In this document: one piece after another, positions 53,797 through 63,288 of the stretch
How the letters are laid out: every line of letters begins with the position of its first letter
Position numbering within the stretch: position 1 is the stretch's first letter
Source of the DNA: J054 sp965223095
GTDB lineage: Bacteria > Pseudomonadota > Gammaproteobacteria > Steroidobacterales > GCA-2729495
DNA length: 64,000 nucleotides
Assembly (NCBI GenBank): GCA_965223095.1
Contig: OZ244979.1
Coordinates: 2,542,001-2,606,000, forward strand
Direction: 5' to 3'
Program-made: the position numbers and the translations under genes
Notes under the pieces: model-generated
What the model was told of the DNA's origin: nothing
The model's database searches: none
The model's input: only the letters and a program-made list of their open reading frames with translations

Positions 53797-55868
53797 AGCC
53801 GTGACAGTGCCTCGCGTGCTTGTTGCCGCCCCGGAAATGCGACGTCGGCATCAACCAGCGCCTCCAATCGCTTGCGGGCGATATCCGTTGCGCCGGTCTT
53901 GGCGTAGGCCAATGCGAGATGCAGACCGATTTCCGGGTTGTCAGGATCTAGCTCGACGGCCATCTGTAAGGTTTCTAGTCCGCGCTCGGCTTGACCAAGT
54001 TGTACCTGTGCCCAGCCCAAAGTGTCCATTACCGATGCATTGTCGGGCGCCAGATCGACGGCCCGCTGACCCACCTCGACACCCCGGGAATCTTCCAGTT
54101 CGGTGTAGATCCAGGCTAGATTGTTTAGCGCCCCGACATGTTGTCCGTCTTGTGCAATGACGCGCTCGTAGTAGTCGCGACTGCGTTCAAAATCGCCCAC
54201 GGCCAATGAGATTTGCCCAATGGCGTGCAGGCTCGGTAGGTCATTGGGATTGTTTTTGATCCAGGCCTCGAGCAGCTCGGTGGGATTATCCATGCCGCCT
54301 CTAGCCCGTGCTTCAGCGGCGCCGACGGCTGCTTGGGGTTCAGCTTTCAGTTGGTAAGATTTGGCGTAAGCCGCCGCCGCTTCGGGATAAGAGCGTTTTT
54401 GCATCAGCCACCCGGCCAACAAGTTCTGCGCCCACACTTCATTGGGATAGGCCGCGGCAAGCCGGTGCGCTTCCGCGTCCGCTTTTTCGAAATCGCCTTT
54501 TTGTATATAGGAACTCACGAGGGTCAGACCACGAATTTGTGGCGCAGCAGTCTCGTCGAGGCTTTCTAGTAACAATATTGCCTCGTCGGTGCGCGACGCG
54601 CGCAGATAGGCCAAGGCTTGGCCGACCGCAAAGCGCCAGTCGCCGGGATACTGCTCGGCACCGGCACCAAACAATTCCAAAGCGCGATCGGAGTTGCCCG
54701 CCTGCAAATGGGCCTGACCAGCCAAGGCAAGAAAGCCCGCCTGGCCTTCAGTCAACTCAGCCCGATCGGGATCGATCAGGTCCAATGCCTTTTCAGGTTG
54801 ATTTTGCCGCAGGCGAACAACGGCCAGCAGACTGCGGGCGACTTGATCACGAGCGTCTGTGCTGATGGCGGATTTTAGATAGAGCTCAGCAAGATGCAGT
54901 TCGCCCTTTAGTGCATAGATGGATCCTAACAAGCGTTGCGCCGGTGCATGGTTTTCCCGGTCTGCCAAAATTGCCTGGAGAAGCTTCTGTGCTTCGCGAA
55001 AATTTCCTTGCTGAGAAGCGAGCTGCGCCTGCAAATAGCGAACATTGAGTTCTGCACCGGCGCGGTCCGCAGCTGCATTGATAGTCGCGCCGGCAGCCGC
55101 AAGATCACCCTCGACCAACTGGATCTCAGCCAAAGCAGCCATAGCTGCGACCCAGATGGGCTGATCATAGCTTTGATCCGCAATTTCCGCAGCCTGGGTC
55201 AGCGTTTTCTTGGCCGCGTCCGGATCGTCGTTACCAAATTCTCTGCGGCCGCGAAGCACTAAAGCGGGCGCAAAGTCCGCCTGGCGTGCCAAGGCTTGCC
55301 GGATGAGTTCATCGGCTTCGTCTCGCCGGCCCATAAACAGCAACAGCTGTGCCAGGTCGGTGTAAATAATGAGCTGCTCGGGATCGGCGGCGATGGCAGC
55401 GCGGAAGGATTGTTCCGCCAGGAGAAGCTTGCCCAAGCTGCGCTGGGCATAAGCACGCAGGCTGAGCAGCTTCCAGGCTTCGACATCATCCGGCAGGGGT
55501 TCGGTCTGGTCTAAAATGTCTTGAAACTTGCGTGTTTCCAGCTGCGAGCGCAGCCAGTTAAAGCGGAAAGCTGCTGGATCTGCGCCTTTTTGGACCGCGG
55601 AGCGAAAGAAGCGCTCGGCACTTCGATAGTCATCCACTGAAGAATACAACTCACCCAGCCGCACCAAAGCGTCGGTGTTATCGGCGTCGCGCTCTAGCGC
55701 ATTGCGCAGATAGATCACCGCACGCCGCTGATCGCCAGCCTCGATGGCATCTTCTGCTTTGGCAATGAATTCGTCGGCGGATTGAGGGCCGCAGGCAACG
55801 AGTATTGCGCTGGTCGCCAATAGAATACACATGGTAGCTATTGGCGATCTGTGGCTTCTAAAATGCAT
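53793..55868 (-). CDS. prsT: XrtA/PEP-CTERM-system TPR lipoprotein PrsT
   Basis: 691 residues from ATG 55868. Lipoprotein signal with lipobox LVAC and Cys26; the rest is a long TPR solenoid, starting EFIAKAEDAIEAGDQRRAVIYLRNAL and including NNLAWIYTELEDSRGVEVGQRA. It matches the PrsT protein of exosortase-A loci, thought to aid EPS export or PEP-CTERM sorting. A start at 55928 would place the signal peptide 20 residues inside and is rejected. Coupled to xrtA. Confidence 0.87.
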   Translation of the reverse strand: MHFRSHRSPIATMCILLATSAILVACGPQSADEFIAKAEDAIEAGDQRRAVIYLRNALERDADNTDALVRLGELYSSVDDYRSAERFFRSAVQKGADPAAFRFNWLRSQLETRKFQDILDQTEPLPDDVEAWKLLSLRAYAQRSLGKLLLAEQSFRAAIAADPEQLIIYTDLAQLLLFMGRRDEADELIRQALARQADFAPALVLRGRREFGNDDPDAAKKTLTQAAEIADQSYDQPIWVAAMAALAEIQLVEGDLAAAGATINAAADRAGAELNVRYLQAQLASQQGNFREAQKLLQAILADRENHAPAQRLLGSIYALKGELHLAELYLKSAISTDARDQVARSLLAVVRLRQNQPEKALDLIDPDRAELTEGQAGFLALAGQAHLQAGNSDRALELFGAGAEQYPGDWRFAVGQALAYLRASRTDEAILLLESLDETAAPQIRGLTLVSSYIQKGDFEKADAEAHRLAAAYPNEVWAQNLLAGWLMQKRSYPEAAAAYAKSYQLKAEPQAAVGAAEARARGGMDNPTELLEAWIKNNPNDLPSLHAIGQISLAVGDFERSRDYYERVIAQDGQHVGALNNLAWIYTELEDSRGVEVGQRAVDLAPDNASVMDTLGWAQVQLGQAERGLETLQMAVELDPDNPEIGLHLALAYAKTGATDIARKRLEALVDADVAFPGRQQAREALSRL

Positions 55869-55990
55869 TTTTCGTCCGGCTCCAAAAATGTAGGTCTCTG
55901 CCTGTCCAGATAGGCCTAGAATAAGCATATGATGGGCGGCTCGTCGACCGACTGGCCCGGAACGATGTCAACGGCCTCGTCTGGAATAGA

Positions 55991-56016
55991 TAAAGCCGCC
56001 AAAGCAGGCGGCTTTA
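55991..56016. terminator. Bidirectional intrinsic terminator
   Basis: Perfect 10-bp stem taaagccgcc/ggcggcttta with loop aaagca. It stands 38 bases beyond the end of the barrel gene (minus strand), with A/T-rich sequence on both sides. Confidence 0.65.
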
Positions 56017-56053
56017 TTTAAATCTCAGCAGCTGCGCGCCACAGGCGCGCTAA

Positions 56054-56752
56054 TCAGAAGCCGTACACCGCGGATATAGTGCTTGCCCAAACTGAATCCG
56101 TATCGGCAACATCAAACCATTGAAACTCCAATCGCAGACCAAGCTTGTCCGTGGCTTGGAAACTGCCGCCAAAACCCCAGGTCAAATCGTTGTCGTCACG
56201 GCTGATTCGCAGCAAGTTTTCCGGCGGGCCACCGATAATCGGGCGGCCGGGAGCCGTTACCACATCATCCTGTGCGGTGATTTCTTGCTCCCAGAAGAAA
56301 ACGCCGACTTTGGCAAACAGCTCCAAACGTTCCGCGATGGGCAACAAACCGAGGACCTCGACCGTCCACCCGTCGATGGGTGAATCGATCGTCCACGGGT
56401 TACCCCTGTTGCTGAGCTGAGGAAAGCCATCCCCCGGCTCTGGTCCACAACCATTTAGCGAGTTTACGAAACAGGCCGTGACTTCAGCCTCGCCCAGATC
56501 CACATAGGCGGCTTCGACCGCTAGGTAGTCCAAAATCTGGTAACCGCCAAATGCTTTAAAGGCGAACGCGCCAGCACCAAAACCAGCGGTATCGATTGGG
56601 TCACCGGACGGGGGCAAAAGACCGTTCTCGGCGAGCTCGAATTCCACGCGTCCACCGCCGGCTCCCAGCCCAGCGTAGAAGCCGTTTTCGGCATAGGACG
56701 TTGCCGACGTTAGTAGCGTGGCGGCGGCGAGCAGGCGAATAAATCTCTTCAT
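56054..56752 (-). CDS. Outer-membrane beta-barrel protein (OmpA/OmpW-like)
   Basis: 232 residues from ATG 56752 (MKRFIRLLAAATLLTSATSYA signal). The mature part is an eight-stranded barrel: GFYAGLGAGGGRVEF, FKAFGGYQILDYLAVEAAYVDLG, LFAKVGVFFWEQEI, and ends TISAVYGF with C-terminal Phe. Two Cys (ACFVNSLNGCG) may bridge a surface loop. Function unknown. A start at 56770 adds only a few residues. Confidence 0.75.
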   Translation of the reverse strand: MKRFIRLLAAATLLTSATSYAENGFYAGLGAGGGRVEFELAENGLLPPSGDPIDTAGFGAGAFAFKAFGGYQILDYLAVEAAYVDLGEAEVTACFVNSLNGCGPEPGDGFPQLSNRGNPWTIDSPIDGWTVEVLGLLPIAERLELFAKVGVFFWEQEITAQDDVVTAPGRPIIGGPPENLLRISRDDNDLTWGFGGSFQATDKLGLRLEFQWFDVADTDSVWASTISAVYGF

Positions 56753-57135
56753 TATAAATAGACTCCACATGACCGGGCGTTGCCGCCTAGATCTTGGTTC
56801 TTGCTAGAAAGTTCTAGTTATCCTTGGAAGCCGAGCCAAGCTCAGCGGTTTCCCCATTCATCCCATCGGACTATAGCCGAACAGGTCGATGTCACGCTAC
56901 ATCGGCGCGGCGATGTGGCCCGACCACGGCAGACTTCCCCGGTTGCCTAATTTGGGTTATTGTCCCGAGCTGTAAAGTCGTTGCTTTATTGATGCTGGTG
57001 CGGAGTTCGGTCGGCCCGTTGATCGCGAGCCGATGCCGTGCTGCGACAAACTAAATTTTTCAATGTCATTGCTGTGTTTGGCAACACGTGATCACCAATG
57101 ACGGCCAACATGGTTCGTGGAGAAGGGGTTATTCA
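56753..57135. other. Intergenic region between divergent outer-membrane protein genes
   Basis: 383 bases with no credible gene; small frames at 56824-57054 and an extension of the receptor frame from a GTG at 57088 are not supported. Promoters for both neighbours should lie here. No clear Fur box or other operator found by eye. Confidence 0.45.
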
Positions 57136-60021
57136 ATGTCCAGACTGAAGGGTTCCGTCGGTCTATTTATCGCTGGCACACTCGCCTTGCCGGTACTAAC
57201 GTCCGTGCCGGTGACAGCTTGGGCGCAAATCGATGAAATCGTTGTCACCACCCGCAAGAAAACGGAAAGTTTGCAGGACGTGCCGCTCGCAATCGATGCC
57301 ATCACCAGCGACCAGATCGAACGACTAGGCATCAGCGATCTCGCCGACGTCGTCAAACTCACGCCCAGTGTGCAGTTCGACAACTCCTTTGGCCCATCGG
57401 ACACGCGAATTACCATCCGCGGGCTTTCCAATACGCGCGGTCGTTCCAATGTTGCTTTTCTTGTTGACGGTATCGACGTGACGACAGAAAACCTGGTTAC
57501 CGCGGGTTCGGGCCTGTTGGCGAACAGACGCCTGCTGAATGATGTCGAGCGGATTGAAGTGGTTAAAGGTCCTCAGAGCGCCTTATTTGGCCGGGCAGCA
57601 TTCGCGGGCGCGATCAGTTATACCAGCAAGGAACCAGGCCCCGAGTTAGAAGGCGCTTTGGGCGCTGATTATGGCGAGGACGGCCAGCGCCAGGTCAACT
57701 TTTCCTTGGGCGGTCCTGTAAAGGGTATGGAAGAAACGCTAGGACTGCGCGTCTCCGGCGTTTGGTGGGATGAGAAAGGGCGTTTCACGAATACTGTTTC
57801 GGGTGGTGAAGTTGGCGGTACTGAAGGCTTTGGCGCCGCGTTAACCGGCGTATTCACGCCGTCGGATGAGATCAAGGTCAAGGCTCGCGTGGAATATTCT
57901 GATGAGCAGTATCAACCCCGGGCGGTAGGTCGCATCGGTGGCGGACTACCCAGAGAACTCGTGGCGACTGCGGATGGCAGTCAGGACAACACCTGGCTAA
58001 ACGTTACCTATGCGCCGGATGGCATGTCGCGTGTGACGGCGGACACTGATGGTGATGGCTTTCCCGATCTAAATCCCAACAATACCTATACCTGCCAGCC
58101 CGGTAACGATTTCAAGTTGTTTCCCGTCAGCGCCCTGAACGCAGATTTCGGTGTGGGGCAGGGCTTTGGTTTCACCTCCTTAGGGTTGGCCGATTTCGGT
58201 CCAGGGTTTTGCATCCCATCCACCTTCGGCAATGCCGATAATATCGTCATTGCCCAGAGTGAGGATCCCTATACCGGTGAAGACTACGTCGGTACTGATC
58301 AGCAAACGTTCCGTGCCTCGTTGCAAGCAAGTGTTGACCTCGGGTTTGGGACATTTACCTCTTATACTGGCTACACTGATTTCCATGCCTTCGATACTTA
58401 CGATCAAGACTATCAAGCCCGCGGGCGTCCCGATACGCTCATCGGGCATCAAAATTCCCGGACCAATAACGACACGGAGCAGTTTAGCCAGGAATTTCGT
58501 TTTGCTTCGGAGCTTGAAGGGCCCGTGCAGTTCACGCTTGGGGCGCTCAGCTGGCAGGAAGACCGTCAGCTGCATGATCAAAACTGGATTGTATTTTGTG
58601 CGCCGGTGCAAAAGCAGCCTGGGCCAAACGGTCCGAAGTATGGTGTACCAGTATCGGGTCCGGTGGAGCAGGCCATTTGTAATGGTCAAAACGGCACTTT
58701 AGCAACTTGGCAAGAAGCCGCTTTGCAATTGCCGGTCAATGCGGCAACCAATGCGGCCAATGGATTGCCAGCCTTCGATGATCCTTATTTCTCGGGTGTT
58801 TTCTGGAATGCCGACACCGACCATTTTTCCTTGTACTTCCTCGTCGAATGGGAATTTGCTGAAACCTGGAAATTGTCTATTGAAGATCGCCTAGTTTGGG
58901 AAGAATTTAGTTTACGCAAGCCGGCAAAGTCGTCCTGCACCACCTCCGCTTTCGCGCCGCCCGACGGCGCTATTTCGCCTCTGACGGCGGAAGACGGCGA
59001 TGACATCGTTTGCGAAGCCGAACGCTTGCTGAATCCTGCCCTCAGTCCTAACTTTGCGGCGGATAGCTGGAACTATATTAAAGGCACGGAGCGGTCCCAG
59101 TACCAGACCCCCAAAGTCACGCTGGAGTGGACGCCAACGGACGACTCGCTGCTCTATTTCTTCTGGGCCGCTGGTCAAAAACCGGGCGGTATTAGCCAAG
59201 TCACCGGTGGTGGTTTCGCCGAAACCATTGACGACGGCCGATTTGATGCGGAAAAACTTCAAGCTTGGGAATTGGGATCCAAAACCAGTTGGGAGGCCGC
59301 GGGCTATCTACAGGTAAACGCGGCGGCATTTTTTCAAGACTATACGGACAAGCAAATCGGCACCCAAATACTGGTGGGTGATGTCCTGTCACCCCGCATT
59401 ATCAATGCCGGCGGCGCTGAAGTTTGGGGTATCGAAGTGGATGCTATTTGGCAGCCAAGCTTTGTCGAGGGTCTAACGCTCAGTGGCGCTTATACTTGGC
59501 TTGATGCGGAATATACTGAGTACTTTTTCGATTCTGCTTCCTTACAACGCTCCGCGTCCATCGGCGAGTGTAACGTTGTTACTTTAGCCGCGGGCACACC
59601 TAGCCAGTCTTTGACCTGCCGCTACGATTTTGCCGGTAACAAGTTGGAGCGCACACCGGAACATGCAGTTGTGTTGACGACTAACTTCACGCGTCCATTT
59701 TTCTCAGGTGATGTGGATTGGCTCATCGACGTCAACGCAATCTGGCAAGACGAGCGCTTCGTCGAGGACACCAATGCCACGAAATTCGAGTCGTATTGGC
59801 TAGTCGATGCGAGACTCGGGCTGCAAGGTGAAAATTGGGATGCAACCTTGTATATCGACAATTTGCTGGACGACGATACGATCATCACCGGCGGTTCTGG
59901 TCCCGACTTTGGCGCGCAAGTCACCGAGACCGGTTTCACGGCGGGCTTTGGCGTAACGCACTTCTTTGCCCAAATGCCTGATCCGCGCACCATGGGTATA
60001 CGTCTGAACTATCGGTTCTAG
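57136..60021 (+). CDS. TonB-dependent receptor
   Basis: 961 residues from ATG 57136 (AGAAGGGG upstream). Signal peptide ending AWAQ; a TonB box-like IDEIVVTTRKK directly after it; plug domain (about 45-160, with VPLAIDAITSDQIERLG and VEVVKGPQSALFGRAAFAGAI-like block); then a 22-strand barrel with long loops and several Cys pairs, ending GIRLNYRF. It imports a large or scarce substrate across the outer membrane using TonB. No substrate-specific genes are adjacent, so ligand unknown. Confidence 0.93.
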   Translation: MSRLKGSVGLFIAGTLALPVLTSVPVTAWAQIDEIVVTTRKKTESLQDVPLAIDAITSDQIERLGISDLADVVKLTPSVQFDNSFGPSDTRITIRGLSNTRGRSNVAFLVDGIDVTTENLVTAGSGLLANRRLLNDVERIEVVKGPQSALFGRAAFAGAISYTSKEPGPELEGALGADYGEDGQRQVNFSLGGPVKGMEETLGLRVSGVWWDEKGRFTNTVSGGEVGGTEGFGAALTGVFTPSDEIKVKARVEYSDEQYQPRAVGRIGGGLPRELVATADGSQDNTWLNVTYAPDGMSRVTADTDGDGFPDLNPNNTYTCQPGNDFKLFPVSALNADFGVGQGFGFTSLGLADFGPGFCIPSTFGNADNIVIAQSEDPYTGEDYVGTDQQTFRASLQASVDLGFGTFTSYTGYTDFHAFDTYDQDYQARGRPDTLIGHQNSRTNNDTEQFSQEFRFASELEGPVQFTLGALSWQEDRQLHDQNWIVFCAPVQKQPGPNGPKYGVPVSGPVEQAICNGQNGTLATWQEAALQLPVNAATNAANGLPAFDDPYFSGVFWNADTDHFSLYFLVEWEFAETWKLSIEDRLVWEEFSLRKPAKSSCTTSAFAPPDGAISPLTAEDGDDIVCEAERLLNPALSPNFAADSWNYIKGTERSQYQTPKVTLEWTPTDDSLLYFFWAAGQKPGGISQVTGGGFAETIDDGRFDAEKLQAWELGSKTSWEAAGYLQVNAAAFFQDYTDKQIGTQILVGDVLSPRIINAGGAEVWGIEVDAIWQPSFVEGLTLSGAYTWLDAEYTEYFFDSASLQRSASIGECNVVTLAAGTPSQSLTCRYDFAGNKLERTPEHAVVLTTNFTRPFFSGDVDWLIDVNAIWQDERFVEDTNATKFESYWLVDARLGLQGENWDATLYIDNLLDDDTIITGGSGPDFGAQVTETGFTAGFGVTHFFAQMPDPRTMGIRLNYRF

Positions 60022-60044
60022 GTTTCGTAGCCAGACGACTTTTC

Positions 60045-60082
60045 AAAAACCTCCGCCCGATTTTTTGGGCGGAGGTTTTTTT
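60045..60082 (+). terminator. Intrinsic terminator of the TonB-receptor gene
   Basis: A 14-bp stem aaaaacctccgccc (60045-60058) with gggcggaggttttt (60067-60080), an 8-base loop and a continuing T-run. It is also symmetrical enough to work on the opposite strand. Confidence 0.85.
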
Positions 60083-60326
60083 ATTTCTATCAGCTACTTA
60101 AAGATTATTCTTAATCTAAAACATTGCCCGAAGCATACTTCCTAAGGCGACCACCAACAACTGTTGGCGGGGCGCGCCAAAAATCATAGGTATTTACCAC
60201 CCAGTAGCCACGGATAGAGCGTATAGGGCTCTGCCGAGCAAATCGCTACAGTCGCGCGCGGTAACCGGGCGAGGCGTTTCAATCGCCTACGGTATTTTTG
60301 TTGTTGAAGTTTAAGGAATCCTAGTC
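60083..60326. other. Intergenic region upstream of the OmpW-like gene
   Basis: 244 bases, no gene; probably the promoter of the OmpW-like gene, whose RBS TTAAGGA lies near 60311. No operator recognised. Confidence 0.4.
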
Positions 60327-60926
60327 ATGAAGCGATTACTACTCATTGCCCTCATCGCCGTACTCTCGGCCAATGTAGCCTTGGCGCAGAGTTCGTCCCG
60401 GCAAGCGGGCGACTGGATCATTCGCGGCGGTATCGGCGTGGTCGATCCTAAGTCGAATAACCTGCCCAGCGCTTCGGTGGAAGTGGATTCCGCGGTGGCA
60501 GTGACCCTCACTGGCGTTTATATGATCACCGACGCTATCGGAGTTGAACTCTTGGCATCTACGCCCTGGGAACACGATATCGAAGTCCCGTCGGGCAAAA
60601 TTGGTGAAACGAAGCAATTACCACCGACCCTCAGCGTCCAGTGGTACACGCCAGAGTTGGGCAGGGTGCAACCCTATCTTGGACTCGGCTTGAACTGGAC
60701 ACTGTTCTTCAGCGAAGAAATTGCCGGCGGTGACCTAGACTTGGATGATTCCTTTGGTCTAGCCGCTCAGATTGGCGCCGATATACCGATTGACGAGCAT
60801 TGGCTGGTGAATTTTGATGTGCGCTGGGCCGATATCGATACGGATGCGAAAGTAAGCGGTATGGACATCGGCACGGTGGAAGTCGATCCGATGATTTACT
60901 CGGTAAACCTTGGCTACAAGTTCTAG
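60327..60926 (+). CDS. OmpW-family outer-membrane protein
   Basis: 199 residues. Signal peptide MKRLLLIALIAVLSANVALA, then DWIIRGGIGVVDPKSNN, VTGVYMITDAIGVELLAS-like strands, PPTLSVQWYTPELGRVQPYLGLGLNWTLFFSE and the terminal SVNLGYKF. This is the OmpW eight-stranded barrel, a possible channel for small hydrophobic molecules. Placed directly before the cbb3 genes. Confidence 0.9.
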   Translation: MKRLLLIALIAVLSANVALAQSSSRQAGDWIIRGGIGVVDPKSNNLPSASVEVDSAVAVTLTGVYMITDAIGVELLASTPWEHDIEVPSGKIGETKQLPPTLSVQWYTPELGRVQPYLGLGLNWTLFFSEEIAGGDLDLDDSFGLAAQIGADIPIDEHWLVNFDVRWADIDTDAKVSGMDIGTVEVDPMIYSVNLGYKF

Positions 60927-60947
60927 GGATAGCTAAGGCTTCGTACT

Positions 60948-61005
60948 CTATCGCGATTATTGCTTGGCGCGTGTATCACTGAATGTGCGCGCCGAGCCGC
61001 GATAG
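60948..61005 (+). promoter_or_regulatory. Nested inverted repeat in front of ccoN
   Basis: Outer arms ctatcgcg (60948-60955) and cgcgatag (60998-61005) enclose inner arms ggcgcg (60966-60971) and cgcgcc (60988-60993). It ends about 53 bases before ccoN and is followed by A's, not T's, so it is not a plus-strand terminator. It may be a structured leader or protein-binding site. Confidence 0.35.
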
Positions 61006-61058
61006 AAAAACCCAAATATCTACTATATTCTTCGGCGTCCCCAGAGTTGAGGTCAGGC

Positions 61059-62477
61059 ATGGATAAGTCACAGCATTACAACGATGTGGCGGTGAGACAA
61101 TTCGCCATCATGAGTGTGGTTTGGGCCATTGTCGGTATGGCCGTTGGCGTCATTATTGCGGCGCAACTCATTTGGCCGGTCTTAAACACCGATTTACCCT
61201 GGTTTCACTTTGGTCGGCTGCGCCCCCTACATACCAACGCGGTGATTTTCGCATTCGGGGGTTCGGCGCTAATTGGCACGTCCTTTTATGTGGTGCAGCG
61301 CACCTGCCATGTGCGCTTGTTTGCTGGTGGTTTGGCCAGCTTTGTGTTTTGGGGTTGGCAGCTCGTTATTCTGTTGGCCGCCATCACTCTTCCCATGGGT
61401 TTAACGCAAGGGAAGGAATACGCCGAGTTGATTTGGCCCATTGACGTGCTAATTACCCTCGTCTGGGTGGCTTACGCGATTGTGTTTTTCGGCACGATGG
61501 CCGTGCGACGGGTCAAACACATTTACGTTGCGAATTGGTTCTATGCGTCGTTCATTATCACCGTCGCTATACTCCATATCGTCAATTCCCTGGCGGTGCC
61601 GGTCGGTTTTTTACAGTCTTATCCCATTTACGCGGGTGTCGTCGATGGGATGGTGCAGTGGTGGTACGGCCACAACGCTGTCGGTTTTTTCTTGACCGCC
61701 GGCTTTCTGGGCATGATGTATTACTTCGTGCCTAAGCAAGCCGAGCGGCCGGTTTACTCGTATCGCCTGTCGGTGGTGCATTTTTGGGCGCTGATTTCTA
61801 TCTATATGTGGGCGGGCCCCCATCATTTGCACTACACGAGTTTGCCTGACTGGGCACAGTCCTTGGGCATGGTGTTCTCGATACTGCTGCTTGCGCCATC
61901 TTGGGGTGGGATGATTAACGGCATCATGACCCTATCGGGCGCTTGGCATAAGTTACGCACCGATCCGATCCTCAAGTTCATGATTGTGTCCTTGTCCTTT
62001 TATGGCATGTCCACCTTTGAAGGGCCCATGATGTCCATCAAGACCATCAATGCCTTGTCGCACTACACAGATTGGACCATCGGGCACGTGCACTCCGGAG
62101 CACTAGGGTGGGTAGCGATGATTTCCATGGGCTGCCTATACAACTTGATTCCGCGAGTTTTTGGCCGGGACGGCATGTATAGCACCAGACTCATTGATTG
62201 GCATTTCTGGACATCCACCATTGGCGTCGTCTTGTACATCGCCTCTATGTGGATTGCCGGTGTCATGCAAGGCTTGATGTGGCGTGCGGTGAATGACGAT
62301 GGCACTTTAACCTATTCATTCATGGAAAGTTTGCAGGCCACTTATCCGTACTATGTCGTTCGGTTTTTGGGGGGCACGCTATTCCTCGTGGGCTCCCTCA
62401 TCATGGCTTATAACGTATGGAAGACTGTTGCATCGGGCGAGAAAAACGCGATGCAGCCTGTCGTTGAGCCAGTCTAA
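61059..62477 (+). CDS. ccoN: cbb3-type cytochrome c oxidase subunit I
   Basis: 472 residues from ATG 61059 (GAGG upstream), about 12 helices. Heme and copper ligands: LRPLHTNAVIFAFGG (low-spin heme His), WWYGHNAVGFFL and HHLHYTSLP (CuB ligands), and IGHVHSGALGW (both hemes). This is the catalytic subunit that reduces O2 with high affinity and pumps protons, used at low oxygen. First gene of ccoNOQP. Confidence 0.96.
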   Translation: MDKSQHYNDVAVRQFAIMSVVWAIVGMAVGVIIAAQLIWPVLNTDLPWFHFGRLRPLHTNAVIFAFGGSALIGTSFYVVQRTCHVRLFAGGLASFVFWGWQLVILLAAITLPMGLTQGKEYAELIWPIDVLITLVWVAYAIVFFGTMAVRRVKHIYVANWFYASFIITVAILHIVNSLAVPVGFLQSYPIYAGVVDGMVQWWYGHNAVGFFLTAGFLGMMYYFVPKQAERPVYSYRLSVVHFWALISIYMWAGPHHLHYTSLPDWAQSLGMVFSILLLAPSWGGMINGIMTLSGAWHKLRTDPILKFMIVSLSFYGMSTFEGPMMSIKTINALSHYTDWTIGHVHSGALGWVAMISMGCLYNLIPRVFGRDGMYSTRLIDWHFWTSTIGVVLYIASMWIAGVMQGLMWRAVNDDGTLTYSFMESLQATYPYYVVRFLGGTLFLVGSLIMAYNVWKTVASGEKNAMQPVVEPV

Positions 62478-62488
62478 GGAGCACGCCG

Positions 62489-63094
62489 ATGAAACATGAA
62501 TTGCTAGAACGCAAAGTCGGCCTGTTCGGTGTCTTAACCGCCGTCGCGGTAAGCATTGGTGGCCTGGCTGAACTCATTCCCTTAATGTTGGATCCGCAAG
62601 GCTCGGAGCCCGCGGCAGGGGTTGCTCCTTACACTGCTTTACAATTGGAAGGGCGTGACGTTTATATTCGCGAAGGTTGTTATCTGTGCCATTCGCAAAT
62701 GATCCGCCCATTCCGGGCGGAGACGGAGCGATACGGCGCGTATTCGCTGGCCGGCGAATCCGTCTACGACCATCCCTTCCAGTTTGGCTCCAAGCGAACC
62801 GGGCCGGATTTGGCCCGGGTCGGTGGCCGTTACACGGATGAGTGGCATCGCTTGCATCTGATAGATCCGCGGGACCTAGTACCGGAGTCGAATATGCCGG
62901 GTTTTCCCTGGTTAGCGGAGGCGGAAGTAGATGCGGCCAAGACGCCTGTGAAGATGGAGCGATTACGCATGGTGGGCGTGCCCTACACAGATGGCGAAAT
63001 TGAGGCCGCCGGTGCCCAGGTGTCTGGCAAGACAGAAATGGACGCCCTGATCGCCTATCTGCAAGTGCTCGGCATTTCATCCCGGGCGCGCTGA
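62489..63094 (+). CDS. ccoO: cbb3-type cytochrome c oxidase subunit II
   Basis: 201 residues, 11 bases after ccoN. One N-terminal membrane helix (about 10-32) and a periplasmic monoheme c domain with GCYLCHSQMIRPF (CxxCH) and a distal Met in ESNMPGFPW. It passes electrons from CcoP to CcoN. Confidence 0.95.
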   Translation: MKHELLERKVGLFGVLTAVAVSIGGLAELIPLMLDPQGSEPAAGVAPYTALQLEGRDVYIREGCYLCHSQMIRPFRAETERYGAYSLAGESVYDHPFQFGSKRTGPDLARVGGRYTDEWHRLHLIDPRDLVPESNMPGFPWLAEAEVDAAKTPVKMERLRMVGVPYTDGEIEAAGAQVSGKTEMDALIAYLQVLGISSRAR

Positions 63095-63099
63095 GCATC

Positions 63100-63276
63100 A
63101 TGGACGCGGGAACATTACGAGGTGTGTTCACCTTGATCATGCTACTGCTGTTTGTCGGCATCTGTTTCTGGGCCTACAGCAGCCGGCGGCGCAAAGACTT
63201 CGACGAAGCGGCTCAATTGCCCTTGCAGGGCGATGAGGGATCGATACCCGACAACCATCCCGATGAGCTGCGGTAA
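63100..63276 (+). CDS. ccoQ: cbb3-type cytochrome c oxidase small subunit
   Basis: 58 residues starting 5 bases after ccoO. One membrane helix (VFTLIMLLLFVGICFWAYSS), then a basic SSRRRKDFDEA and an acidic tail, the usual form of CcoQ/FixQ, which stabilises the complex. Confidence 0.88.
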   Translation: MDAGTLRGVFTLIMLLLFVGICFWAYSSRRRKDFDEAAQLPLQGDEGSIPDNHPDELR

Positions 63277-63288
63277 GGAGAGATGGGA

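Noticed and set aside
60045..60082. Inverted repeat after the TonB receptor as a regulatory site
   Set aside because: The 14-bp stem, short loop and T-run directly after the stop codon are those of a plain intrinsic terminator.
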